This document shows positions 45,772-53,800 of a stretch of 64,000 nt of DNA, in pieces (the first letter of the stretch is position 1; the number at the start of each line of letters is the position of its first letter). Position numbers and translations under genes: made by a program. Origin of the DNA: an uncultured Streptomyces sp. (GTDB lineage Bacteria; Actinomycetota; Actinomycetes; Streptomycetales; Streptomycetaceae); NCBI RefSeq assembly GCF_947488945.1, contig NZ_CANLBS010000014.1, positions 1 through 64,000 of the forward strand, read 5' to 3'. A model generated the notes under the pieces. That model was not told where the DNA came from and did no database searches. It worked only from the letters and a program-made list of their open reading frames with translations.

Positions 45772-46770
45772 TCAGCCACCGGTCATCGGCCGGGCCGGCG
45801 CCGACGCGCCGCCCCGCGGCGGCCGCTCGTTGTACGGCGGACGCCGGGTGCCCGTGGGGGTCACCGGCGCCCGCTCGGCGCGCACCGGGTGGACGGGGCG
45901 CTCGGCGTGCGGCCGGGGCCGGGCGGCGCCGGAATGGCTCTGCAGCGGGGCGTGCGACGTCTCCGGCGCCTCACCGGCCAGCGCCCGCACCACCGCGACG
46001 TCGCCGCGGGCCGGCACCGGCACGGGCACCAGGGCGGCACGGCGGCGGCGCCACTGCTCCCGGACCGCCAGCAGCAGCGCCTCGGCGCGGGTGATCAGCG
46101 GTTCGATCCACGGCAGCGCCAGCAGCACCAGCAGTCCGGCGGCCCAGCCCAGCAGCACGTCGCTGAGCCAGTGGGTGCCGATGTACACGGTGGTCAGGCC
46201 CACGCCGAGGGAGACCGTGGCGGAGAGCGCCGACAGATACCGCCTGGCCCGCGGGGTGGTGGCCAGGTACGCCAGGATTCCCCAGGTCACCACGGCGTTG
46301 GCGGTGTGGCCGGAGGGAAATATATCGCCGCCCGCGAAGAGCTCGGCCGAGCCGATCCGGGTGGCGTAGTGCGGCCCGAGCCTGCCGAGGCCGATCTTCA
46401 CCGCGCCCACCGTCACGTTGAGCAGCAGCAGGGCCGCGCCCAGGGTGAGCAGCGGGCGCAGGGTGTGCTGGCGCCAGGACCGCCAGCCGAGCCAGCTCGC
46501 GATCATCACGGCGGTCGGACCGCGCTGGCCGAGCACGACGTAGTAGTCGAGGAAGGCGTGCAGCTCGGGCCACTGCTGGTAGGGCCGGAAGAGCATGACC
46601 TTCCAGTCCAGGGCCACGAGCCAGGAGGAGATCAGCACGGCATGGACGATGGCGAGATAGAACGCCAACGTCCCGCCGAAGAGGGCCATGCGGTGACGAC
46701 TCATCCGCGGGATCTCTATCTTCGGCGGTTCCGGCTCCCGGTCCAGCCGGGCAAAGATGTCGGTACGCAC
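45772..46770 (-). CDS. PAP2 family membrane phosphatase
   Basis: 332 residues with about six membrane helices. The phosphatase motifs are KIGLGRLGP (motif 1, a KX6RP variant), DIFPSGHTANAV (motif 2) and TVYIGTHWLSDVLLG (motif 3, catalytic His). Members dephosphorylate lipid phosphates such as undecaprenyl diphosphate or phosphatidate. The C-terminal 90 residues are a Pro/Arg-rich cytoplasmic tail. GTG 46770 gives the N terminus RTDIFARLDREPEPPKIEIPR seen in streptomycete relatives; the ribosome-binding site is weak. Confidence 0.9.
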   Translation of the reverse strand: MRTDIFARLDREPEPPKIEIPRMSRHRMALFGGTLAFYLAIVHAVLISSWLVALDWKVMLFRPYQQWPELHAFLDYYVVLGQRGPTAVMIASWLGWRSWRQHTLRPLLTLGAALLLLNVTVGAVKIGLGRLGPHYATRIGSAELFAGGDIFPSGHTANAVVTWGILAYLATTPRARRYLSALSATVSLGVGLTTVYIGTHWLSDVLLGWAAGLLVLLALPWIEPLITRAEALLLAVREQWRRRRAALVPVPVPARGDVAVVRALAGEAPETSHAPLQSHSGAARPRPHAERPVHPVRAERAPVTPTGTRRPPYNERPPRGGASAPARPMTGG

Positions 46771-47226
46771 CCAATCGACGTTACAGCGAGTGAGTGTGTG
46801 GCTCGGTCGCTCCCACGGCTTTGTGATGACGATGTGATGTGGGACATGTCTCCGGACGTGCTCTTTTCCGTGGTGCCCGGCGAAAATTCCCCGACGCCTC
46901 TTCTCCTCCTTACGGGTTGCCCCGGCAATGCGGAACGGGGGCGCCCGCCGATTGCCCCGGAGGGTGCGAAAGGGAATTGCCTCGGCCGTTCGGGGGAGGC
47001 GCGGACGGGGCCGTCCGGGGCCGCCCCCGTGGGACCGCCGGGGGCGGCGGGGTGTGTGGTAGACCACAGCGGTGCCCGCCCGGCCGTATGAAGTGGGCCA
47101 CGTGTGACCACGGCCGACTCGTGTACGTTGACGGCTCTCGCCCGTCGATGCCGGGCCCCGGGGGGTGCCGGAAGACGCGGACCCGAGCGGTCCGCCGAGC
47201 GCGAGGGACTCATGGGAGGTACGCAG
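46771..47226. other. 456-base divergent intergenic region PAP2 / MFS
   Basis: No supported gene. Contains the operator-like palindrome at 47055-47068 and, near the PAP2 start, repeated TGTGATG sequences (46823-46840). Confidence 0.55.
47055..47068. promoter_or_regulatory. Operator-like palindrome TGTGGTAGACCACA
   Basis: Perfect 6-base arms TGTGGT and ACCACA around AG. It is related to GntR-type sites but lacks two centre bases of the DasR site (TGGTCTAGACCA). It lies about 160 bases before the MFS gene. Confidence 0.5.
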
Positions 47227-48987
47227 ATGTCCGGGACGAGCACGGCCGGAAACGGACCCCGCGCGACCGGGGACCGCAACCGCTGGACCGTCCTGGTGGT
47301 CCTCTGCCTGAGCCTGCTGCTCGTCGCCCTCGACTCGACCGTGCTGCACGTGGCGATCCCCGCGGTCACCGAGGACCTGCGTCCCGGCGCGGTCTCCCTG
47401 CTGTGGATCGTCGACGCCTACCCGCTGGTCTGCGCCTCGCTGCTGATCCTCTTCGGCACGCTGGGCGACCGGATCGGCAGACGGCGGGTGCTGCTCTGCG
47501 GCTACGCCCTGTTCGGCGCGGCCTCCGCGCTCGCCGCCTTCGCGGACGGCCCCGGCATCCTGATCGCCGCCCGCGCGCTGCTGGGCGTCGGTGGCGCGAT
47601 GATCATGCCGGCCACCCTCTCCCTCCTGCGCACGGTCTTCCCCGACCGCCGCGAGCGCGCCACCGCCATCGGTGTCTGGACCGCGGTCGCCGCCGTGGGG
47701 GCGGCCGTCGGGCCGGTGGTCGGCGGATTCCTGGTGGCGCACTTCTGGTGGGGCTCGGTCTTCCTCATCAACATCCCGCTGATGGCGCTGGTGCTGCCGG
47801 TCGGCCGGTGGCTGCTGCCGGAGTCGCGCGGCGCCGGCGGCGGGCCGTGGGACGTGCTCGGCGCGCTGATGGCGGCGGCCGGGGTGCTCGGGCTCGTACT
47901 CGGGATCAAGCGGGCCGGCGGCGAGGGGGACCTCCTCTCCCCGGCCGGCCTCGTCCCGCCGGTGCTCGGCGCGCTGCTGCTCGTCCTGTTCGTGCGCCGC
48001 CAGCGGCGCCGGACCCACCCGCTGGTGGACATGGCCCTGTTCGCCCGGCCCGCCTTCTCGACATCCGTCGGCTGCGTCGTCGTCGCCATGCTGGCCCTGG
48101 TCGGCCTCGAACTGATCGCCGTCCAGTACCTTCAGCTCGTCCTCGGCCTGAGCCCGCTCGAAACCGGCCTCCGGCTGCTCCCGCTGACCTTCGCCGCCAT
48201 GGCCGCGGGCGCGACCGGCTCGACGGTCCTGCGCCGCTTCGGCCCGCGCCGGATGGTCGCCCTGGGCTTCGTGCTGACCGCGGCGGCGGTGCTGCTGCTG
48301 ACCCTGATGGGAGAGCACGACCGGCCCGTCCTGCTCACCGCCGGGTTCGTCGCTCTCGGCTTCGGCCTCCAGACCACGCTCTTCGGCGCGTACGAGTCGA
48401 TGCTCAACGAGGCCCCCGCCGAGCGGGCGGGCGGCGCGGCCGCGATCGGCGAGACCTCGTACCAGCTCGGCGCGGGACTGGGCATCGCCCTGCTCGGCAG
48501 CGTGATGAACGCCGCCTACGCGCCCGGTCTGGCGCCGCTGCACTCCGCGGCGGTGCCGGCCGGCACCGCCGACGCGGCGGCGCGCTCCCTGGGCGAGGCC
48601 TACCAGGAGGCCGCCGCGCTCGGCGGACCGGCCGGGCGGCTGGTGCGCGCCACGGCGCAGCACGCCTTCGTCGACGGCCTCCACCTCACCCTCGTGGTCA
48701 GCGCCGGACTGCTGCTGCTCGGCGCGCTGGCCGCGCTCCGGCTGCCCCGCCACATGGAGGGCGCCGGTACCGACGCCGGTTCCCCGGCCGGTGACCCGGT
48801 TCCGGCCGATCCCCCCTCCGGCGCGCCCACCGCCCCCGGCTCCGGTCACGCGTCCGTGCCCGCCCAGGCCCCGCCGGCCGGATCCGGCGGTTCCGGCGCG
48901 CGTCGGCACCCCGCCGACCAGCGGGTGCCCGCGCCCGCGCGGCGCGCGACCGCCGAGGCCACCGGCTCTGGACGCACGGCACGGTGA
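47227..48987 (+). CDS. DHA2-type MFS drug exporter
   Basis: 586 residues with about 14 membrane helices. VLCLSLLLVALDSTVLHVAIPAV is the DHA2/EmrB-QacA motif D1 in helix 1. GTLGDRIGRRRVLLCG is motif A, and the antiporter motif C is AVGAAVGPVVGGFL. Such proteins export drugs or other compounds by proton antiport. An 80-residue Pro/Ala-rich tail lies in the cytoplasm. ATG 47227 was chosen because GGGAGGT stands 6 bases upstream; ATG 47212, five codons earlier, is a weaker option. Confidence 0.9.
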   Translation: MSGTSTAGNGPRATGDRNRWTVLVVLCLSLLLVALDSTVLHVAIPAVTEDLRPGAVSLLWIVDAYPLVCASLLILFGTLGDRIGRRRVLLCGYALFGAASALAAFADGPGILIAARALLGVGGAMIMPATLSLLRTVFPDRRERATAIGVWTAVAAVGAAVGPVVGGFLVAHFWWGSVFLINIPLMALVLPVGRWLLPESRGAGGGPWDVLGALMAAAGVLGLVLGIKRAGGEGDLLSPAGLVPPVLGALLLVLFVRRQRRRTHPLVDMALFARPAFSTSVGCVVVAMLALVGLELIAVQYLQLVLGLSPLETGLRLLPLTFAAMAAGATGSTVLRRFGPRRMVALGFVLTAAAVLLLTLMGEHDRPVLLTAGFVALGFGLQTTLFGAYESMLNEAPAERAGGAAAIGETSYQLGAGLGIALLGSVMNAAYAPGLAPLHSAAVPAGTADAAARSLGEAYQEAAALGGPAGRLVRATAQHAFVDGLHLTLVVSAGLLLLGALAALRLPRHMEGAGTDAGSPAGDPVPADPPSGAPTAPGSGHASVPAQAPPAGSGGSGARRHPADQRVPAPARRATAEATGSGRTAR

Positions 48988-49059
48988 GTCGTAACGTCAG
49001 CGGCACGCCTGACTACCACTGCTAGTTTCGAGGGCCGCCGACGGTCTTCCCCTCCGCCC

Positions 49060-49102
49060 CGCGCGGTGCGGAGGACCGCGTCTAGGCCCTCCGCACCGCG
49101 CG
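49060..49102 (+). promoter_or_regulatory. 15-base stem in 5' leader of acyl-CoA dehydrogenase gene
   Basis: CGCGCGGTGCGGAGG (49060-49074) pairs with CCTCCGCACCGCGCG (49088-49102), loop of 13 bases. It ends 9 bases before the ribosome-binding site GGAGG (49111-49115). It may be a terminator of the MFS transcript or a leader element. Confidence 0.55.
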
Positions 49103-49122
49103 AGCCGCCCGGAGGCCCCTTC

Positions 49123-50382
49123 TTGTCCAGCACCGCATCCGCGAAGCAGTCCCAGCCGTCCACGCCCGGCGAACCGTCGCCGGCCCGCCCGAAGCGGGCC
49201 CCCCTCGACCCCGGCGACCTCCTGGGCCTGGACGACCTGCTCGACCCCGAGGACCTCGCGATCCGCGCCGCCGTGCGCGCCTGGACCACCGACCGGATCC
49301 TGCCCGACATCGCCGAGTGGTACGAGAAGGGGGAGCTGCCCCCGATCCGGGAGCTGGCCCGTGAGCTCGGCTCGCTCGGCGCCCTCGGCATGTCCCTCAC
49401 GGGCTACGGCTGCGCCGGCGCCACCTGCGTCCAGTACGGCCTCGCCTGCCTCGAACTGGAGGCCGCCGACTCCGGCATCCGCTCCCTGGTCTCCGTACAG
49501 GGCTCCCTCGCCATGTACGCCATCCACGCCTACGGCTCCGAGGAGCAGAAGCAGCGCTGGCTGCCGGGGATGGCGGCGGGCGAGATCATCGGCTGCTTCG
49601 GGCTGACCGAGCCGGACCACGGCTCCGACCCGTCCGCGATGCGCACCCACGCCAGGCGCGACGGCGACGACTGGGTGCTCACCGGACGCAAGATGTGGAT
49701 CACCAACGGCTCGGTCGCCGGTGTCGCCGTCGTCTGGGCGCAGACCGGCGAGGGCGGGGACGGGCGGGGCGTCCGCGGCTTCCTGGTGCCGGCCGGCACC
49801 CCCGGCTTCTCCGCGCCGGAGATCACCCACAAGTGGTCGCTGCGCGCCTCGGTCACCAGCGAACTGGTGCTGGACGGGGTCCGGCTGCCGGCCGACGCGG
49901 TCCTGCCCGGCGTCACCGGGCTGCGCGGTCCGCTCGGCTGCCTGAGCCACGCCCGCTACGGCATCGTCTGGGGTGCGATGGGCGCCGCCCGCACCTGCTT
50001 CGAGACGGCCCTGGAGTACTCCCGCACCCGCGAGCAGTTCGGCCGGCCGATCGGCGGCTTCCAGCTCACCCAGGCCAAGCTCGCGGACATGGCCGTCGAG
50101 CTGCACAAGGGAATCCTGCTCGCCCACCACCTGGGCCGGCGGATGGACGCGGGCGCGCTCCGCCCGGAGCAGATCAGTTTCGGCAAGCTGAACAACGTGC
50201 GGGAGGCGATCGAAATCTGCCGCACCGCGCGGACGGTCCTCGGGGCCAACGGGATTTCGCTGGAGTACCCGGTGATGCGGCACGCGACGAATCTGGAGTC
50301 GGTGCTCACCTACGAGGGCACCGTGGAGATGCACCAGCTCGTCCTGGGCAAGGCGCTCACCGGTCTGGATGCTTTCCGGTAG
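49123..50382 (+). CDS. Acyl-CoA dehydrogenase, glutaryl-CoA dehydrogenase-like
   Basis: 419 residues. FAD-dependent acyl-CoA dehydrogenase with LTGYGCAGATCVQYGLACLELEAADSG, CFGLTEPDHGSDPSAM and the catalytic Glu in LTYEGTVEMHQLVLGKALTG. The spacing and the YGCAG segment match glutaryl-CoA dehydrogenase, which oxidises and decarboxylates glutaryl-CoA from lysine or tryptophan breakdown. TTG 49123 was chosen because GGAGG stands 7 bases upstream, giving a start SSTASAKQ. It stands alone, without an electron-transfer flavoprotein gene. Confidence 0.92.
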   Translation: MSSTASAKQSQPSTPGEPSPARPKRAPLDPGDLLGLDDLLDPEDLAIRAAVRAWTTDRILPDIAEWYEKGELPPIRELARELGSLGALGMSLTGYGCAGATCVQYGLACLELEAADSGIRSLVSVQGSLAMYAIHAYGSEEQKQRWLPGMAAGEIIGCFGLTEPDHGSDPSAMRTHARRDGDDWVLTGRKMWITNGSVAGVAVVWAQTGEGGDGRGVRGFLVPAGTPGFSAPEITHKWSLRASVTSELVLDGVRLPADAVLPGVTGLRGPLGCLSHARYGIVWGAMGAARTCFETALEYSRTREQFGRPIGGFQLTQAKLADMAVELHKGILLAHHLGRRMDAGALRPEQISFGKLNNVREAIEICRTARTVLGANGISLEYPVMRHATNLESVLTYEGTVEMHQLVLGKALTGLDAFR

Positions 50383-50402
50383 GGAACACCGCGCACGCGG
50401 GA

Positions 50403-50424
50403 CGCCGGACGCGCTGGTCCGGCG
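50403..50424. terminator. Hairpin between convergent genes
   Basis: CGCCGGAC (50403-50410) pairs with GTCCGGCG (50417-50424). Moderate, no T tract. Confidence 0.5.
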
Positions 50425-50434
50425 AGCGCCTCGC

Positions 50435-50878
50435 TCAGCTCTGGTTGAAGAAGCCGTCGGCCCTGCGGCCGGCGGCTTCGCCGCTGACCACCTGGGTGTC
50501 GGAGGGGGAGAGCAGGAAGACCCGGGTGGCCACCCGCTCGATGGAACCGCGCAGTCCGAAGATCAGCCCGGCGGCGAAGTCCACGACCCGCTTGGCGTCG
50601 GCGGGGTCCATGGCCGTGAGGTTCACGATCACCGGGACGCCGTCCCGGAACAGCTCGCCGATGGTCCGCGCGTCCCGGAAGCTGTCCGGGGTGACGGTGG
50701 CGATGCGGCGCTCCTGCGCCTCGGCCGCCTCGGAGACCACCCGCACCCGCGGGTCGGTCACCCAGGACTGGCCGTTGGTGCCGGTCTCACCGCTCTCGGC
50801 GTACTCGTCGTCGTAGTACCGCTCGTCGCTGTCCTCGACCAGACCCAGCCAAGCGCTCGCCTTGCGCACCGATCCCAT
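50435..50878 (-). CDS. SepF-like cell division protein, resembling SflA
   Basis: 147 residues. The N terminus SVRKASAWLGLVEDSDERYYDDEY is the amphipathic membrane-binding and acidic part. The SepF domain follows: RRIATVTPDSFRDARTIGELFRDGVPVIVNLTAMDPADAKRVVDFAAGLIFGLRGSIERV and the final FLLSPSDTQV. SepF links FtsZ to the membrane; the dcw cluster is not here. In S. coelicolor two SepF-like paralogues, SflA and SflB, act in addition to SepF to stop misplaced FtsZ and DivIVA. The position a few genes from der fits SflA. AGAGGAGG precedes ATG 50878. Confidence 0.88.
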   Translation of the reverse strand: MGSVRKASAWLGLVEDSDERYYDDEYAESGETGTNGQSWVTDPRVRVVSEAAEAQERRIATVTPDSFRDARTIGELFRDGVPVIVNLTAMDPADAKRVVDFAAGLIFGLRGSIERVATRVFLLSPSDTQVVSGEAAGRRADGFFNQS

Positions 50879-51189
50879 GGACGCCTCCTCTCACCGCGGT
50901 TCCCTGTCGTTCCGCATGTCTTTCGTATCCCTATGGTCGTCCATCATGCGGATCCCGCGCCAAGGGGATAGGCGGCGCGCAGGCGATTCGTGACGCTACT
51001 GGTGCAGATCATGTGGCGGTACGTCAGGGTTCCCCCGGTATAGGGGGGCTTGTCGAAAGAAAATATGATGCCCCGGCCCGTACGGGTGACATGGGGCACG
51101 TACGGGTGAACGGATCACTCGGTACGATGCACGGCGAGCAGACGCGCGGGCGCACCGGCACCGCCCCCGCGGACGTCGGGGGGAGAACC
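50879..51189. other. 311-base divergent intergenic region sepF-like / DUF5685
   Basis: No supported gene. It holds a short hairpin CCCCC-GGTATA-GGGGG (51032-51047) whose loop could be a -10 element, followed by the A-rich GAAAGAAAATATGATG (51055-51070). Confidence 0.5.
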
Positions 51190-52359
51190 GTGTTCGGAAT
51201 AGTCAGGCCCTGTACGCACCGGCTCGGCGAGCGCCTGAAGACCGAGTGGATGGCCCACCTCTGCGGCCTCTGCCTCGCCCTGCGCTCCGACCACGGGCAG
51301 TTCGCCCGGGTGGTGACCAACTACGACGGTCTGATCGTCTCGGTCCTGACGGAGGCTCAGGCCGGCCGCGCCCGGAGTGGCCGGCGCGCTGCCGGGCCCT
51401 GTCCGCTGCGCGGGATGCGCGGCGCCTCCGTGGCACAGGGCGAGGGGGCCAGGCTGGCCGCGGCCGTCTCGCTGGTGCTCGCCTCGGCCAAGGTGCGCGA
51501 CCACGTGGCCGACCGCGACGGGCTGTTGGCGCGCCGGCCGGTCGCCGCCGCCGCCCGCAGAGTCGCGGCGGGCTGGGACAGGGCCGGAGCGCGCACCGGC
51601 TCGGCGCTCGGGTTCGACACCTCGGTCCTGGTCGACGCCGTCGACCGGCAGACCGGCATCGAGGCGCTGGCCGGCCCCGGCACCCCGCTGCTGACGGTCA
51701 CCGAACCGACCGAGACGGCCACCGCGGCGGCCTTCGCCCACACCGCCGTGCTCGCGGGCCGGCCGCACAACGCGGAGCCGCTGGCCGAGGCCGGACGCCT
51801 CTTCGGGAGGCTCGCCCACCTGCTGGACGCCGTGGAGGACCGGCACGCCGACGCCGCCTCCGGCGCCTGGAACCCGCTCACCGCCACCGGCACCCCGCTC
51901 GACGAGGCGCGCCGGCTCTGCGACGACGCCCTGCACGGGGTGCGGCTGGCGCTGGCGGACGCCGAGTTCACCGACGGACGGCTCGCGCACGTGCTGCTCG
52001 TGCACGAACTCGGCCGCTCGGTGGACCGCGCCTTCGGCACCGGCGCCTGCGAGCACCAGGGGGCCCATGTGCCGCCGCCGGGCAACCCGTTCGCCCCGCC
52101 CGGCACCCCCGGCGCCCCGCCGCCGCAGCCGCCGCCCCCGCGGGACCGGCGCGGCCTGCTGGCCGGCTGCGCCACCTTCGTCGCCATGGCCTGCACCTGC
52201 CAGATGTGCTGCGACACCTACGAGGGACCGTGGTCGCGCAAGGAGCGCAACGGTCTGTGCGAATGGTGCGACTGCTGTTCCAACTGCTCGGACTGCTGCA
52301 GTTGCTGCGGCGACGGCGAGGGCGGCTGCTGCGACTGTGACTGCGGGTGCGACTGCTGA
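51190..52359 (+). CDS. DUF5685 family protein with Cys-rich tail
   Basis: 389 residues. It starts FGIVRPCTHRLGERLKTEWMAHLCGLCLALRSDHG, an opening I associate with DUF5685, then a helical core (AAAFAHTAVLAGRPHNAEPL, GRLFGRLAHLLDAVEDRHAD, ADAEFTDGRLAHVLLVHELG). After a Pro-rich linker, the last 56 residues hold about 19 cysteines, mostly as CC and CxC. This suggests metal binding or a heavily cross-linked tail. A hydrophobic stretch is lacking, so it should be cytosolic. GTG 51190 follows GGGGGAGA by 5 bases. Function unknown. Confidence 0.85.
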   Translation: MFGIVRPCTHRLGERLKTEWMAHLCGLCLALRSDHGQFARVVTNYDGLIVSVLTEAQAGRARSGRRAAGPCPLRGMRGASVAQGEGARLAAAVSLVLASAKVRDHVADRDGLLARRPVAAAARRVAAGWDRAGARTGSALGFDTSVLVDAVDRQTGIEALAGPGTPLLTVTEPTETATAAAFAHTAVLAGRPHNAEPLAEAGRLFGRLAHLLDAVEDRHADAASGAWNPLTATGTPLDEARRLCDDALHGVRLALADAEFTDGRLAHVLLVHELGRSVDRAFGTGACEHQGAHVPPPGNPFAPPGTPGAPPPQPPPPRDRRGLLAGCATFVAMACTCQMCCDTYEGPWSRKERNGLCEWCDCCSNCSDCCSCCGDGEGGCCDCDCGCDC

Positions 52360-52364
52360 GCGGA

Positions 52365-52400
52365 CCGGTCGCCGGGGCGGCCGGTCGCCCCGGCGACCGG
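52365..52400. terminator. Shared terminator of convergent genes
   Basis: CCGGTCGCCGGGGCG (52365-52379) pairs with CGCCCCGGCGACCGG (52386-52400), 15 bases, loop of 6. Confidence 0.8.
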
Positions 52401-52404
52401 CGGC

Positions 52405-53334
52405 TCACTTCAGCTCGGGCGGCGAGATCTGCGACTCGGCGATGCCGGACTGCGTGATCCCCCACTTCTTCAGGATGCGGTCGTAGGCGCCGTCCGCCTT
52501 GAGCTCGTTGACCGCGGCCTGGAACGCGGGCGCCAGCGGGGTGCCCTTGGCGAAGGCGAAGCCGACGTCCAGCCGCTTGAACTCGTTGAGGAAGCGGACG
52601 TTCTCCTGCTGCGTCACGGCGTAGCGCAGTCCGTTGATCGTCGACATCACCACGTCGGTACGGCCCTGCTGGAGCGAGATCCAGAGCGCCGACGGGTCGC
52701 CGTACGTCTTGACCCGGTACGGCTCGCGGCCCGTCGCGGCGCACCGGGACAGGTTCTTCTCCAGCGTCACCTCGAAGGTGGTGCCCGCCGCGGTCGCCAC
52801 CGTCAGGCCGCAGAGCTGCGTGAGGTCGGTGACCTCCTTCAGGTCGCTGTCCTCGCGGACGGCGAAGCCCTGGCCGTCGTTGATGTAGGTGACGAAGTCG
52901 ATGGTCTTGCGCCGGTCGTCGGTGACACCGAAGTTCCCGGTGCCGAGGTCGTACTTCCCGCTGCCGAGGGCGGGCAGGATCGCCTCGAACGACGCCACCT
53001 CGCGCTTCAGTTCCAGCCCGAGCACCCTGGCCGCGGCGTCGGCGAAGTCGATGTCCGCGCCGGCCAGGGTCGTGCCGTCCTCGCGGTAGAAGGCGCTGGG
53101 CGGGGCGCCGGCGTAGGCGGCGATCCTCAGGGTGCCCGCCTTGCGGACGTCCTCGGGCAGCAGGGCGGCGGCGGCATCGTCCTTCGGGATGTCCGACACC
53201 ACGTCGGTGGCGGGGATCGCGGAACCGCCGGCCCCCGCGGGGGCCGCGGCGGGGTCGCCCGAGCCGCAGGCGGTGAGAGTGAGCGCCGCGACGGTGATCA
53301 GGGTGAAGACAGCGGTGTGCCGGGTGGCGGGCAT
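52405..53334 (-). CDS. ABC transporter substrate-binding lipoprotein (polar amino acid type)
   Basis: 309 residues. A lipoprotein signal with the lipobox LTAC (Cys 23) is followed by a periplasmic-binding-protein family 3 domain: GTLRIAAYAGAPPSAFYREDG, GADIDFADAAARVLGLELK, KYDLGTGNFGVTDDRRKTIDFVTY and VRFLNEFKRLDVGFAFAKGTPL. This family binds polar amino acids, cystine and related thioethers. It is divergent from the permease and ATPase genes of the same transporter. ATG 53334 has GGAG 9 bases upstream. A tiny Cys-ending leader ORF lies about 200 bases upstream in the same transcript. Confidence 0.93.
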   Translation of the reverse strand: MPATRHTAVFTLITVAALTLTACGSGDPAAAPAGAGGSAIPATDVVSDIPKDDAAAALLPEDVRKAGTLRIAAYAGAPPSAFYREDGTTLAGADIDFADAAARVLGLELKREVASFEAILPALGSGKYDLGTGNFGVTDDRRKTIDFVTYINDGQGFAVREDSDLKEVTDLTQLCGLTVATAAGTTFEVTLEKNLSRCAATGREPYRVKTYGDPSALWISLQQGRTDVVMSTINGLRYAVTQQENVRFLNEFKRLDVGFAFAKGTPLAPAFQAAVNELKADGAYDRILKKWGITQSGIAESQISPPELK

Positions 53335-53376
53335 GGCGGGATGCTCCAGGGTCGTCCGGGAAGTGGGCACGCCGGA

Positions 53377-53410
53377 CGGGCTCCGGTGCGTGCGGGCGGC
53401 GCGGAGCCCG
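53377..53410 (-). promoter_or_regulatory. Hairpin between leader peptide and receptor gene
   Basis: CGGGCTCCG (53377-53385) pairs with CGGAGCCCG (53402-53410). It lies in the minus-strand transcript after the leader stop and before the receptor gene, the position of an attenuator. No T tract. Confidence 0.4.
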
Positions 53411-53532
53411 TGGGGGTGTAGGAACGCAGTCTGTGCGAGGGGAGGGTGGTGCCGTTGTGCCGTGCGGTCACGCGGGGAGGGTCGCTCGAACGCGGCGAAG
53501 GGCGTGAGCGGAGAAGAGGAAACGCAGGGGGA

Positions 53533-53604
53533 TCAACAGGAAGAGGACCACACGCGACCGAAGTCGATGTGGGAGCGTGTGACCAGCCGCTGCTGCGAGT
53601 ACAT
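53533..53604 (-). CDS. Candidate Cys-responsive leader peptide (23 residues)
   Basis: The peptide contains LVTRSHIDFGRV and ends WSSSC followed by the stop. It fits the pattern R-x-H-(I/V)-D-(L/F)-G-R-V...SS..C of the short leader peptides found in front of sulfur-assimilation genes in streptomycetes. A candidate -10 (TCCACT, complement of 53611-53616) and -35 (TTGACG, complement of 53634-53639) with a 17-base spacer would put the transcript start at the ATG itself, so it would be leaderless. The final Cys codon would let ribosome stalling report cysteine supply. Too short for ordinary gene finding. Confidence 0.6.
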   Translation of the reverse strand: MYSQQRLVTRSHIDFGRVWSSSC

Positions 53605-53610
53605 GGGCCA

Positions 53611-53639
53611 AGTGGAACAGGCATCCGGTTGCGCGTCAA
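53611..53639 (-). promoter_or_regulatory. Candidate promoter of leader peptide and receptor gene
   Basis: Read on the minus strand: TTGACG, 17 bases, TCCACT. The predicted start of transcription falls within a base or two of the leader ATG (53604). Confidence 0.45.
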
Positions 53640-53800
53640 CCAGGCCCCGGACGCGGTGCCCACAGTGTGGACAGGCTTGACAACAGCCTTCTCCGGGGCT
53701 TTTCTTCGGGGACGGACCGGCGCTGAGGGGCCCGGTCCGCGTTGTGCGCCCTCGTGCAGGCACGCCCCGTGTTCGATCGCCGTATCCACGGAGCCCTCCC

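Larger units (their letters stand above)
53335..53800. other. 466-base divergent control region of the organosulfur locus
   Basis: Holds the leader peptide and its promoter on the minus strand, a hairpin CGGGCTCCG/CGGAGCCCG (53377-53410) between leader and receptor gene, and a TTGACA (53677-53682) that may be the -35 element of the plus-strand operon with TTTTCT (53700-53705) as a weak -10. Confidence 0.6.

Noticed and set aside
47055..47068. DasR (N-acetylglucosamine) operator
   Set aside because: The half-sites fit but the centre is two bases too short for the DasR consensus, so it is listed only as a GntR-like palindrome.
45772..48909. 1045-residue minus-strand frame across the PAP2 gene and exporter
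   Set aside because: Only the PAP2 part (to 46770) has family motifs and membrane helices; the rest is antisense to the MFS gene.
53570..53680. Plus-strand small ORF starting at ATG 53568 (MWERVTSRCCEYMG)
   Set aside because: It is the opposite strand of the leader peptide, has no ribosome-binding site, and does not match the leader-peptide pattern.
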